NCBI GenBank assembly: GCA_958298945.1
Contig: OY282606.1
Location: 49,613,920-49,677,919 of the forward strand
Length of the DNA: 64,000 nucleotides
Direction: 5' to 3'
Source of the DNA: Atherix ibis
Taxonomy: Eukaryota; Arthropoda; Insecta; Diptera; Athericidae
A model generated the notes under the pieces. That model had not been told where the DNA came from. It was given only the letters and a program-made list of their open reading frames with translations, and did no database searches. Position numbers and translations under genes: made by a program. Shown in pieces: positions 22,351 to 33,800 of this stretch. Position 1 is the stretch's first letter, and every line of letters starts with the position of its first letter.

Positions 22351-24717
22351 GGGCGTAGACACTTAATATAAAGAATCAATTCTGAAATCAATTTTTTTCC
22401 CCTATAAATAATATTAAAAATTCTTACTACTTTTAAATTAAAATAATAGAAAATATTTTTTTAAGAAACCATAACTTAAAAGTTGATTCTATCGTAAGTA
22501 TCCAGAAATGCGGAATAAATTTTAATTTAATTATTACATAATTTGCTCTCATACCATTTTATATCATCACTTTATTAGCTATAGAATATGTCAAGTACAA
22601 ATAATTAATATACTATAGTAATTGAGTCATTGAATAATTTTAGATTTCAGTATTTGAATATATTGATTTTTAAAATTAAAGATTTTTTTTATTTATTTTT
22701 AAATATTTCTTGTTTATTTGTTTGTTTAATTATTTATTTATATCTACTACAAATACAGTCCCTGAGGAAGAAAATTAACTTAAATGTTCTTTTCTCTTCA
22801 ATAATTTATGTTTAACAATATATAGTATTTATTTCCAAATATCTCTGTGTTTTTTATTATAATTAAATATATAGTAAATTATCGTTTTTTTTGCTTTTAG
22901 ATAAGTTTATTTTTTAAATTTTTAATTAAGAATTTAAATTTTCAATAAAATAAATAAACTTTTAATTTTTTTCTGTTATTTTACAATTAAAGCAAATAAT
23001 AAAACATTCTTTTTTTCTTAATCATAAAACATTTATGTCTTGTTTGATTATTTTGTGAATTTTCTTTTAATATATCTTAAATATTTATGAATAAATTTAT
23101 ACTAAATGGTTTTTTTTTTACAGGGAATTTTTTTAGTTTTTTGTTGTTGTTGTTTTTTTTAAAGATTATAAATTTTTGGGCAAAAATAATAAGTTGAAAT
23201 TAATACTTATTTACAATATTAGTACATTTTGATTTTATTTGTGTTATATTATTTCGGTAAAGATCATTTATCTGGGAATAAATGTTAATTATATTTTCTA
23301 TTTCTTGTATAATAGAAAAACTGAAAATTTTTCTTCTCATCAGTTTTTGTTTTAAAATTATTTGTATTGTTTTTGTTAAATATTTTTCTATTTCTTATAT
23401 TTTATTAATAGTACAATAATAATAGTTATTTTACAGAAATTTTTACATGAAATAATTCTATTATACGATTTTGCAAAATAAATACTTTATAAATTTAATT
23501 GGAATGTTTAAAATTTTTCACTCGATATAAATAATCTTCTTTTTGCTTCCTATTTCTATTTTGGCTGAGTTTTATTGTACAATTAATATAAGTAACTTAC
23601 AGTTCATCATAATAAAAATATTGTATAATTGAAGTTTAATACAAATTCAATGATTGAAATTATAATGAATGAATATGAATGAAATCAATTATTTTTGATA
23701 GAAAAAAATTAAAAATAATAATAATAATAATTATAAGAATTATTTTAATTGTTAATAATTATTAATTAACATTTGGAATATTAAATATAACATTTCAGAC
23801 TAGTTTAAACACATGACTTTGTATTTTTTTTAAATTTATTTTGATAATTAATTTTCTTTTTACTTTTCACCACTGCTTTTAGCGTACAAAATTTTTTTTC
23901 AATTTCATTCAATTTTAGGCAATCAATTTTCAATTTAACTGAAAAAAATTCCTTATTCCTAATGCTCTGGTATATTTCACTAAAAATAAGAAGAAATTTA
24001 TTAATTTCTTAGTTCTAATAAATATTTTATTTGTTTGGATTGATTTTGTTCAATTTCAATCAATTTCATAGAGTGTGGAGTTAAGTTTACTTGTGGTATT
24101 CGAATACAGTTAATGTTTTGAAGTCGTTGCCAGCGTCAACGCACCGTCAACATCTTAATACCGCTTCTTAATTTTACATTTCGTTAAGTTTTCTTGCATC
24201 GAACTGTGCCAGTGCTTCAGTGTTCGAGCCGATACTTATCTCTATCCAAAGTAAACGAGCAAAGCATAAATGGTTATGTTCTTGGAAATGTTTTGATTTA
24301 TGTCTCTACTTAAAATGTGGATTATGTCTTTAATAAACAGTGAAAAATGTTTTTTTTTTGTCATAAGATACTGTCTAGAAAAACTTTCATATTGTCCGGA
24401 TTTTTGTGAATTGTATTATTTTATCATTTGAATTATCATATTTTTGTGTACGAAAGATTAAACTTTATAAAAGAATTTTTTCACATTAAATCATTAGAAA
24501 TCGTTTATAGTAAATCGCTTCAATTTAAAATACGATAAGAACTGCTTTTGATCCGACACCCAATTCGTGGCAGATTGGAATATTTTAATTTTTAGCTTTT
24601 AAATTTAACTTTTCTCTTACTGTATATTTGGATACTATAATTTTTCGATATTTTTAATTTTAATGAAAATTAAATTTAAAAAAAAAAAAACCTGTACGCT
24701 TTTTTTTGTTATAGAAT
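22351..24717. other. AT-rich 3' flank of labial
   Basis: No gene was seen. The sequence is long A and T runs, with a short AAT microsatellite near 23712-23733. The part nearest labial must include its 3' UTR, but no polyadenylation site can be singled out on the minus strand because AATAAA-like words are frequent by composition. An island of higher complexity lies at 24080-24290. Confidence 0.5.
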
Positions 24718-24948
24718 CTAATTCGATTCACGACTATTTTCACTGCTGCCCGGTAAATTTGTTTCATTATTGGCTCCTTGTGAGCTCGACGTGGATGTTG
24801 ACACGGTTCCTGATGAGCCAGACGATGTTACTTGACCAACGGAACCACTTTGCACATTGCTAGATTGATTGATTGCTTCGGCGGGTACTAATCCTTCCTT
24901 GACACGTTTTTTCTGTTTCATTCGACGATTTTGAAACCAAATTTTTAC
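24718..24948 (-). CDS. lab: labial last exon: homeodomain residues 45-60 and C-terminus
   Basis: This exon completes the DNA-recognition helix of the Hox transcription factor Labial, which patterns head and midgut in flies. After a splice acceptor (TTTTTAG at the exon edge) it reads VKIWFQNRRMKQKKRVKEG, i.e. homeodomain positions 45-60 with the invariant WFQNR, Gln50 and Asn51, followed by the R-V-K-E-G extension seen in labial orthologues. The tail is short and rich in Ser, Thr, Gly and Asn (S-S-G-S-S-G-T-V-S-T-S-T-S-S-S) and ends S-R-E-S-N-stop at 24718. It is 76 residues. Reading frame joins exactly with the upstream exon. The tail is low complexity and diverges fast in this family. Confidence 0.97.
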   Translation of the reverse strand, partial: VKIWFQNRRMKQKKRVKEGLVPAEAINQSSNVQSGSVGQVTSSGSSGTVSTSTSSSQGANNETNLPGSSENSRESN

Positions 24949-25051
24949 CTAAAAATATAACAATAATATTTATTTATAGTAAATTTACCTGTGATTATTA
25001 TAAACAAAAATTATCGTTAATAGAACTTTCAGAAAAATAAGATGTATTTAC
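24949..25051 (-). other. lab: labial homeobox intron, 103 bp
   Basis: On the minus strand the donor is CAG|GTAAAT at 25052/25051 and the acceptor is TTTTTAG|GTA at 24949/24948. The intron falls between codons 44 and 45 of the homeodomain in phase 0. An intron at this place in the homeobox is known for Drosophila labial and supports orthology. Confidence 0.95.
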
Positions 25052-25317
25052 CTGTGTTTCATTTAATTGCAGTGTGTTTGCGATTTCAATTCGTCGTGCT
25101 CGTGTCAGGTATCGATTAAAATGAAATTCCTTTTCCAGTTCGGTAAGCTGTTTGTTCGTAAAATTTGTCCTTCCCGAATTGTTATTATTGTTGTTTGTTG
25201 AATTATTATTGGCCGCTAATAAAAGTGTACTAGTCGTCTGACCTGTAATGCCACGAATTGGGTCCAGTTGTTGTCCTGGCATTTGGTAGTCATGCAATGA
25301 TGTTGGAAGTTTTGGCG
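25052..25317 (-). CDS. lab: labial internal exon: linker and homeodomain residues 1-44
   Basis: The exon begins after a TTTTCAG acceptor (25318-25320) with two bases that complete an Ala codon, giving A-P-K-L-P and then HDYQM-GQ-like linker sequence as in Drosophila Labial just downstream of the hexapeptide exon. An Asn-rich stretch leads into the homeodomain: [42 protein letters not shown], then the donor. All helix 1 and 2 signature residues (L16, F20, R31) are present. Length is 266 nt, phase-matched to the next exon. The upstream ATG at 25330 would read through the acceptor and is not the real start; the true N-terminus lies in an exon not found in this window. Expression control in flies involves autoregulation with Extradenticle and Homothorax. 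Confidence 0.97.
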
Positions 25318-25556
25318 CTGAAAATAGCAAATCGTGAAAGGATTTTATATGAGTTCAAATAATTACATTTTTTTTTACAAAGATTTCCTAAAAATAATAT
25401 TTATAATTTTCTTATAGAAAAAATATTTAGCTAATTGTCTATCTATTAAAATTCGCCGCTTTTTTTCAGATGAATTGTTTGCCATTTTCTATAGAATTCA
25501 AGCAAGTTTATCTAGTAACTACGCAGCCTTATTACAATTTTTTAAAGAATTTTAAG

Positions 25557-25757
25557 TGGTGGGGCTAGTAGGTTCTGGGAATTCCTTTTTGCAAAATTAT
25601 CTGGACCCGTCAAATTTGCTACATGTGTCAGAGTATTGCGTCAAATTTGCTGCATTTGTGTGTTACCAAAAGCACACATCAATTCAGCAAATTTGGCGCA
25701 ATACTTAGGATCCGGAGTTTTGCAAAAAGTGTCCCAAAATCCGCCTAGCCGTACTAC
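25557..25757. repeat. 200-bp imperfect palindrome beside the labial homeobox exon
   Basis: The left arm has GGGGCTAG, then CTTTTTGCAAAA, then AGTATTGCGTCAAATTTGCTG; the right arm has the reverse complements in mirrored order (CAGCAAATTTGGCGCAATACTT, TTTTGCAAAAAG, CTAGCCGTAC), with the turn at about 25665-25672. The left arm contains an extra copy of GTCAAATTTGCT, so the arms are not quite equal. It lies 240 bp upstream of the exon in transcription sense. It looks like a foldback or MITE-type element. Confidence 0.8.
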
Positions 25758-27281
25758 TATTTGGACATAATTTATTCAATCTATCTGCCTGTAATTATAT
25801 CAGCATGTGCCAATACAAAACTTAAAATAGATTATATCCGTCTAGAGTAGAATATTAGGATTGTCCTATGCTAATATTTCCTGGTTGATCTAGAAGGAGT
25901 TTTTCAGGCCTTCTTTAAAATCATATCGTAGCAAGGCCTTAACGATTAAAAAATACACTTTTAATTAGTTTGAGGGTTTTGCAGATTTGTGAATATAAAT
26001 TCATAAAAATTGATCATCAGTTTAAGAATATGCATACAATAATTTTAGATACGTTTTTTTCTGATACAAAAAAATAAGGAAAACGAAGAAAAATTGATAA
26101 AATGAAATATATTTTATAAGAAAATTCTGTATTTTTAAAGAGGCGAAAATGTTAGTGCAAATCCTTTAAAAAGGGGATTCTCTCTCTACCTTAATTATAG
26201 GTGATTTAATTTGTTGATTCTAAAAAAACTTTAATTTTTAGTTTATTTAAATTAAAAATTTCATAAATAAATAATTAATATTCATCTTAATCGATGATTC
26301 AGCTTATTTTTATGAATTTTTAACACAAATATAAACTCACCGTTTTATGAACAAACTATTATTTTTATTGGGGCATGCAAGGATCTATCGTAATTTATAT
26401 TTTTTTTTTTTGAAAAACAAATTTATAAAGCTAAATAGTAAAAATAAAATTGTATGCAATAATCGAAAATGATTGCGATCATATTAAATATGCACTAAAG
26501 TATTTGGAAAACGTACTGAGTAAGCCCTTTTAGAAAGCGACCAGACGAGGACATATTTTAGCGTAGTTAGCTTTCAAAGCTGACGATTTCAATCTGATAA
26601 ATGAATTACCCAGTTTACTCTCACGAAAACTATGCGGGCTTTTACATAGTAGTTTTATCCATGCAATGTACAATAAAATTTAATAGCAACAAAGATCGCA
26701 CACTTTAGTTTAATAACAGCAACAAAAACAAAAAGAAATTGTAATTTTTTATGACTTGCACTGTAGTCAGGGTCAGCGTACAAATTATAAGGGAGGATGT
26801 GGGGTTGAACAAAATCGATGTTAGGTCTCGTGTTAGTCATAGCAAAAAAACCGCATATTATAGTTACTCTCGGTACTATAAGGGATTGTCGGGAACAGAC
26901 CGACCGAACAGAGGAGAGTTTTTTATATATACAATATATTCCGTATTAATATTGATATTAATTCATGCAAAATAAAAAAATGGGGGGAGGATTTATTTTC
27001 ATTTATCGTCTATATTATTGTTGTTGTTTTTTGCCTATTTTTTTATTTTTTTTGATTTCCCATAGGGGAGAAAGAAGATAAGCTGTATTAACTGAGTGGG
27101 TAATTTTTAGTTTTTGGTCTTCGGTTCGACTTGTTTTTCGTCTTGTTTTAGTGTGAACGTCAGTCAAAATTCAAAGATAAAATCTTCGGAACATTAGAAT
27201 TTCGTGAATTTCAGCGAAAGCGTGTGGCAATAGTTTTATTTTTTCTTATTGTAAATATATATTTTTGTGTGCGGTGTTGGT

Positions 27282-27297
27282 GGGGGGGGGGGGGGGG
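27282..27297. repeat. Run of 16 G
   Basis: An uninterrupted G16 preceded by GGTGTTGGTG, remarkable in this AT-rich sequence. Possible homopolymer length error in the assembly; if real it could form a quadruplex. Confidence 0.85.
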
Positions 27298-28463
27298 TTG
27301 ATGAGTTTGTGCTTAGGGTTATGTAGTATTTGGTAGGGAGGACCACCTGCATTCAGGAGGTAAGAGGTTTAATAATACGAGTATGCCTATAAAGAGTACA
27401 GGTATGCCCTTATAAAATGGGGTGAGTAATAATAAAAGTGTATGCATGTCAACCTTGATAGTTCATAGCCCCCATACGTCTTATCAAAAGGGACGGTTTC
27501 AAAAGCGACATAATATTGGACATTGGATGTTCTTGGGACGCGTGGTAGTTTCATGGTTGACTGCTTTGTAAAATTAACCCTATAACTTCCACGCTATATA
27601 CAACCTGCATAATGTACATAATATAACCTGTCAATATAAGTAACAGTGATATCGAAAAGTTAGACTACTCTATCGATGGTATTTTGCAATCTTTTGCGAA
27701 GCGTTGGTGTTAACATTCTGCACACTATAAACGCTGTTTCTCCAAAGTACTCTAAAAAGATTTATTACGATTTCCCACACTGTCAGCCGCGTGGCCTTTT
27801 ATCTATCGTCTATGCAATTCGTATTGCATGTAAACAGGTAGGAGACTAACTATAAGAATAGACGATATTTTTGAAATTTTTCCTTTTATTTTTATATTTA
27901 TTCCACCTATTTTATTTTTCTTTAAATGAATAATAATATCCAATGGGAATTTTATCGGATAGATGTTTACGGTTAAAGGTAAACGATAGATTAAAAAAGT
28001 TTGTCATGTTTATCACTAGGTACATAGTATTAACCGTGCTGATAGAATGGAAAGTTTTATTATGGATTATAGACTATAATCGCAAAACATATGAGAACAA
28101 CAACCGCTTAAGGGTAATTTTAAATTCCAGTAGCTGTAATTGAGAGTGTCTTATCAAATAGATGTTTACTCGTATTATTTACTCTTTTTTAGCCTCAGTG
28201 AAAGTGTGCATGTTTGTATTTATATTTCTTTTAAATGTTTGTGAGGTAAATTTTAATCCTATTTTTTTAATTTTTTTAAAAAGTAAAATTGACAAGAAAA
28301 ATATATTGGTTTTTCAATAAACTAATAAAAAAGATAATTTCATTGCTTTTGCAGGAATTTCCAAAAAAAAAATATGAACCTAAATTAAACCAGACTATAA
28401 AATATAGTATTTGAAAAAATAGTAATAGATAATAAACATGATTTAAATATACTCTTATTAATA

Positions 28464-29716
28464 CGAGGGTCGTTCAATAAGTCCTTAGTAGTGTCGGTAA
28501 AGATTTTTTTTTGTAAGTAGCATTATCGACAGGAAAACTGTTAAAATTTCAGCTCGATCCATAGCGTAGGTCAATTTCTATCGTCGATTAAAGTTAACGA
28601 CATTTATTTGTGCATAAGAATGGAAAAAAGCGAGTTTAGGGCTGTCATCAAACATCTCCATTTGAAAGGCTTAAGCCCGAAAGAAATCAAAGCCGAGTTG
28701 GATGCAGTTCATGGCACATCTGCACCTGTGTTTGCGATGGTTTACAATTGGGTGAATGAATTTAAACGTGGCCGTTCATCCACAAAAGATGAACATCGTT
28801 CAGGACGCCCAGTTGAGGTGTCTACTCATAAAATCATCGACAAAATCCACGATCTGATTTTGACCGATCGGCGAATTAAAGTGCGCGAATTAGTTGAGGC
28901 CACGGGCATATCACAAGGTATAGTCGCTTCAATTTTGCATGAAATATTGTCTGTGAAAAAAATTTCGGCAAGATGGGTGCCGCGTTTGCTCTCAGAGGAG
29001 AATAAGCGCAATCGTGTAGTGGACTCTGAGGCTATGTTGGCACTCTTTCATCGCAATCCTGCCGAATTCCTTCGTCGATATGCCACTGTGGACGAAACCT
29101 GGATACACTACTACACTCCAGATATGAAGAGACAGTCATCACAGTGGATTTTCAAGGGTAAACGGGCTCCGAAGAAGGCAAAAACTGTGCCATCGGCCGG
29201 CAAGGTGATGGCCACGGTCTTTTGGGATTCGCAGGGCATCATTTTCATCGACTACTTGAAAAAAGGAAAAACAATAACAGGAGCGTATTACGCGTCGTTA
29301 TTGCAACGGTTGAGCGAAGAAATCAAAGAGAAACGCCCCCATCTGAAGAAGAAAAAAATCCTCTTGCATCAGGACAATGCGCGTGTGCACACCTGCGCTG
29401 TTTCCATGGCCAAAATTGTGGAATTGAGAATGGAATTGTTGCAGCATCCCGCTTATTCACCGGATTTGCCCCGAGTGACTATTTTCTTTTCCCCAATCTA
29501 AAGAAATGGCTTGGCGGACGACGGTTCACTTCCAACGAGGACGTCATTGCTCAAACGGATGAGTATTTTGCAGAATTTCCGAAATCCTATTTTTTGGACG
29601 GGATAAAAATTTTGGAAAAACGGTTGAAAAGGAGATTATGTTGTAAAATAAATTTTTTTTTTTTAAAAAACAGTTTTTTTTTCATCTTTTTCTAAGGACT
29701 TATTGAACGACCCTCG
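28464..29716 (+). mobile_element. Mariner M4, complete ends, one-base frameshift
   Basis: Terminal inverted repeats of at least 25 identical bases (CGAGGGTCGTTCAATAAGTC and on) sit at 28464 and 29716, each flanked by the TA target duplication (28462-28463 and 29717-29718). The length, 1253 bp, is normal for mariner. Perfect ends and a nearly intact gene indicate a fairly recent insertion. It carries the transposase pseudogene at 28620-29651. Confidence 0.95.
28620..29651 (+). pseudogene. M4 mariner transposase, frameshifted near the third Asp
   Basis: The enzyme would cut and paste mariner DNA at TA sites. Start is ATG 28620 (MEKSEFRAVIKHLHLKGLSP), helix-turn-helix region in the first 110 residues, then WVPRLLSEENKRNR, the first catalytic Asp in TVDETWIHYYTPD, the second in LLHQDNARVH. 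The frame is open to HPAYSPDLP, where the loss of one G (TTGCCCCGAG where TTGGCCCCGAG is expected, at about 29467-29474) shifts it, so the third Asp in A-P-S-D-Y-F-L-F at 29475 onward is out of frame. A second small deletion near 29626 removes the K-C-I-E-L region before K-G-D-Y-V-V-K-stop. Its subfamily was not assigned; it is not irritans. Confidence 0.92.
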
Positions 29717-29779
29717 TATATTTATATTTTTTTATGTTAAAGAGCTTGTTCATTCTCATAAAATATCGTCAAATGATTT

Positions 29780-30800
29780 GAAAGTATTTATTAGTTCAGG
29801 TTATAGTTTTTAGTATAAAATGACTGATCATATAAATGAAAACTAGCTCATTTTGTATTAAAAAAAAAATGGCTGGTCTTCTCTTTATAAAATGGATGAT
29901 ATTTTATTTATAAAACTGATCTTGTATAAAACAATTAAAGACCTTTATTCTTTATAGTAGATGATCTTGTATCTAAGAAATCAATGTTATTGTGTCTAAA
30001 TAATGGTTGATACTATATTTGTAAAATAGCTGATCTTGTATTAACACAATTACTGATCCTATATGATCTATGTTTAATTTTGTATTTGTAAAATTGCTGA
30101 CTTTTTATTTGTAAAATGTCTGATTTTGTATCTGCACCATAATCTATCCTACATACATATATAAAAATAAATGATTTTGCTTCTGTAAGATATGTGATGT
30201 GGTATTTGGACAGTTGCCAATGTGACATCTGTCAAATGGCCAATATTGAATTCACAATATAGCTGATCTTTTATTTGTAAAATATCTGAATTTGTATCTG
30301 CAATCTAATTGGTTTTATATTTGAAAAATAGCTGATTTTGCTTCTATAAATCTGACAAATTGTTGATATGGCATCTGTAAAATAGCTAATAGTATAATCT
30401 ACAAGTTATCCCAATTTTGTGGTTGCAAAATGTCCAATATTGATTGTATCTATAAGATGGCTGATTTTATTTCTACAAAATAATTAATCTTATATTTGAA
30501 AAATAAATAATCCTACTTTCGTGAAACATCTGATCTTGCATACGAAGGCTACTAATATGCTGTTTGCAAAATTACTAATTGCAAAATTATTTTTATAAAA
30601 AAATAATTTATAAAAAAATAGCTACTTTCGAATTTGCAAAATGGCTGATATTGTAAAATTAATTGAAAAATTTTATGATTTATAAAATGGTAATATTTTT
30701 GGGCTTGCAGAATGGTAATTTTTGGCATCTGCAAAATGGCCGATAATGTGTCTGCAAGATGGTTGATCTTGTATTCTTGAAATGGTTTATAACATTTCAA
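29780..30800. repeat. Degenerate 23-bp minisatellite, about 1 kb
   Basis: The unit is close to TATTTGTAAAATGGCTGAT plus a TTG-type end. It recurs some forty times with point changes and small indels; clear neighbours are at 30015-30045, 30080-30135, 30260-30300, 30720-30780. The array begins just after M4. The repeat makes open frames with recurring I-L-Q-I or S-A-I-L-Q motifs on the minus strand, which I regard as by-products of the repeat, not genes. Confidence 0.75.
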
Positions 30801-33800
30801 TTTTGATTTTTGATGTTATGTTTTCACTTATTCAATAATAAGTTTTTATTAAAGGACAATTGTACAATATATAAAAATTTTATGTGATGTAGTACAAATG
30901 AATTTTTAATTTCTTTTCAAAAGAATAGATACAAAATAAAGAAATAGAAAATTAAATGTTAAAAACTTTTTGTACATGAAAAAAAAACTAAAAATTATTG
31001 TAACTTTTGTTTTGTGTGTGAAATTTCTTGTTCTTAAATTTAGGAAGCTTAACAAATTTATCGATATTTCGTTGTAAAGATATTTTTGTGTCTATTTTGA
31101 TTTCGGATTTTCTTTCTCAATTCATTTTTTTTTTTTTTAAAAAACGTATTAGAATAACTTACAGAGAGAAATAAAATAATTCACCTGTGGATATATCACA
31201 ATTTTGAAAATGTTAACCGTCAAATTTTTGATATCTTTTGATAAAAGATCTCATTTCTAAGAATTCCTATTCCCTTGTCATGTCGAAAAGAGTTTGAAAA
31301 GGAACGATTTGATGTTATACTGGCTCTAAAACCTATTCTAGTACGAATACTTGTAGATATTATGTTTGAATCGTTGTTCATTGTAGATTGTATGGAAATT
31401 TCAATTATATTTAAAAGTAAAATGAAAAATACAATAAAAATTATTGTAGAAAAAAGTTGTACAGACCATAACACAGAAGATAGACGTACTTTCCAAATAC
31501 AATTTGATGAGATCGCTATGGTAATAATGGTAAGCAGGTAAATTAGACAATCGATGTGTACATGGATCCCGGTGAGGAAAATCAATCGTTCAGCTTCTGT
31601 TCAACCTGAGACCGTTCCAAGTTATCTAGATGGAGCTGCATCGATAAAAGATGACTATTCATTTGGATATCTGCAAAAGACCTGCCTATGTTGAACGGAG
31701 GTTTGCACAGGTAGAAGGCACTGATAGGGTACAGAAGCAAATCGCGATTATTTTAGTTATAGAAGCAAATAGGCTCCAGAAATCTTTGGTGATCTCTCCA
31801 GAAATCTCTGCTGCTCTCTAATAACCACCAACAGATTATGATATTGAATAAAATTCAATTCTACAAGATCATTCTATGAACCACTGATAATTTGATAGAT
31901 TTGCACTATCTCAAACGGTTGCAAGCATGAGTCTTTAATTTTCACGTGGAATTAACGATACGTATATCAGGTGGCATACCAAACTTACGATAGTTTAATA
32001 GAATGTAGTGGAACTGATATGCATTTTATTAATGCGTGTGCATATTTGAAGTAAACAGTATCATAGCTGAAAGAATTAGTGGCTGCCGTAGACGACATAT
32101 AGAAGTGCCTGTCATGGTTTGAAATGAAGGCAAATAGAAGTTTCTATACCCGAGAGTGTGCGTATGCTGCCCTACCAAACGTACCTGAATGCATAACATC
32201 GATTAGATTTTTGGTATACTCGGTATGCATACTTGCCTGGATGCATTTATAAGCATTTAGTTGTCATGTAATTATGTTGACCTGAAACTAGGCTGACGAT
32301 TCCAGTGTCACTATTGGCGCCATCGTTATCAGTGCTTTGTCTGGCAAATTGGGCATAGCCGCATAGATGTCGGCAATGATATGTCGCCATCAGGAGTCAA
32401 GAGAGGATTAGCATGTGGATGAATGGATCGAATCGTATTGAATGACGACAATTTTTTTGGGATTTCTCTAATTTTGATTTGGATACTAGCAGTGGCTGGC
32501 TTTGAATGTTTGTTTTGGTCTGGCGCTGTAGGATCAACACACTCTGATAACGCGTAACACAATTCAAATGATTTGTAATTATTCGAAAAGGCACTCGAAT
32601 ATCAGCCACTTGGTCAGTAACAATTTCCATTTATTCGAAGAACTATCTTTGATCGGTCCCACCGACAACAACAGTAGTCAGAATGTTTATATAAATAGAA
32701 ATTGTTGTCTGCTGTTTGCTGTCTACTAATCTGTGTATAGCGTTATGATATGACACTATTATGAGGGCTAATAACTTGAATGGAAGAAATCATTTCGAAA
32801 ATTGGAAACACATAAATCATCAAGTAATTATGAGAGGCGGCATATTTTATTGACCCTTTTGATTTCAGTCAGTTAGTTGTCTGTTTATGGTATAATGTAT
32901 ACGCAACTTTATACAAGAAAATTTAGAATCAATTTTGTTTATTGTTAGATTTTCTCAAATTTTCCAATATTTAATCCTTTTAGTTTGTATCAGTTTTATT
33001 CTAGTTTTATGTTACTTGACCATATCAATTATATGAACTTAATCCGAATAGAAAATAAAAATAATTTTTGCGCAACGAACTGTAGGCCATTTAACCCTTA
33101 ATGTTGACAATTTTTTTGACCTCTTTCGATTAAGAGGCTACTGCATGTGAGTGAGTTAAACGTTTGTTTACGGATTTAATGCCTTTCGGACACAGATGGT
33201 CAGCTAGTATTATTTGATTAGATAAGATGGTCAGTTTGAAGACGTGTCCATCAGCGTCCATTGCAGCAGTGGCTATTCGAATCTAGACTTATGACAATTA
33301 ACTTTGGATTCAAAGAATATCTAATATTTATCGAAAAGGATCAAATAGAAAAGGTCTAATAGTGCGGTGCCAAATTTATAAATAGATATATGGCATTTGA
33401 ATGTTACTATTCTTTTTCGTTTATTAAGGATATTGTGATTTTATTACAAAATGATAGAAGAAAACACCACAAGGATGATAGCAAAAAGGGTTAATTTCAA
33501 GACAATGATTTGACGAAATTCTTAATCTGTCATTTGTCTCACAATTTAGATAGATTGACTACAGATTCACTGTTTTGTTAAATGGATGCTAGTTGGTAAT
33601 TCAGGGATTACCGTCGGGTTTTTGTGCATCAATCCTCAAAGGAGAAACAACAGAAGTGCCTTGTTAAAGATTAATATTGTTCCAATGAAATGACCGTACA
33701 GACATACATATTTTGTCTATTCTCTCTGTTCGAAATATTTTCGAATAGTTATATTTGGGTGTGTTCTTATAAATTGCCACATTTTTATGGTGGGTGAAGG

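Larger units (their letters stand above)
25318..28463. other. labial upstream sequence, probably intron 1
   Basis: Apart from the palindrome at 25557-25757 and a G16 run at 27282-27297 this is AT-rich noncoding DNA. The stretch 26500-27860 is of higher complexity and could contain regulatory DNA, but no coding exon or hexapeptide (Y-K-W-M) was found on the minus strand. Confidence 0.5.

Noticed and set aside
25318..25330. ATG at 25330 as the labial start codon
   Set aside because: The four codons before A-P-K-L-P read through a TTTTCAG acceptor; labial needs an upstream exon.
29780..30800. CRISPR-like array
   Set aside because: Units are contiguous and diverged, with no constant-repeat/unique-spacer structure.
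31220..31585. 121-codon minus frame with two hydrophobic segments and an overlapping plus frame ending in a GTAAGC donor-like word
   Set aside because: Both strands are open at once in AT-rich DNA and neither resembles a protein family; not enough to call an exon.
32329..32630. Two overlapping minus frames of 77 codons
   Set aside because: No start context, domain or splice support; kept only as part of the unassigned stretch.
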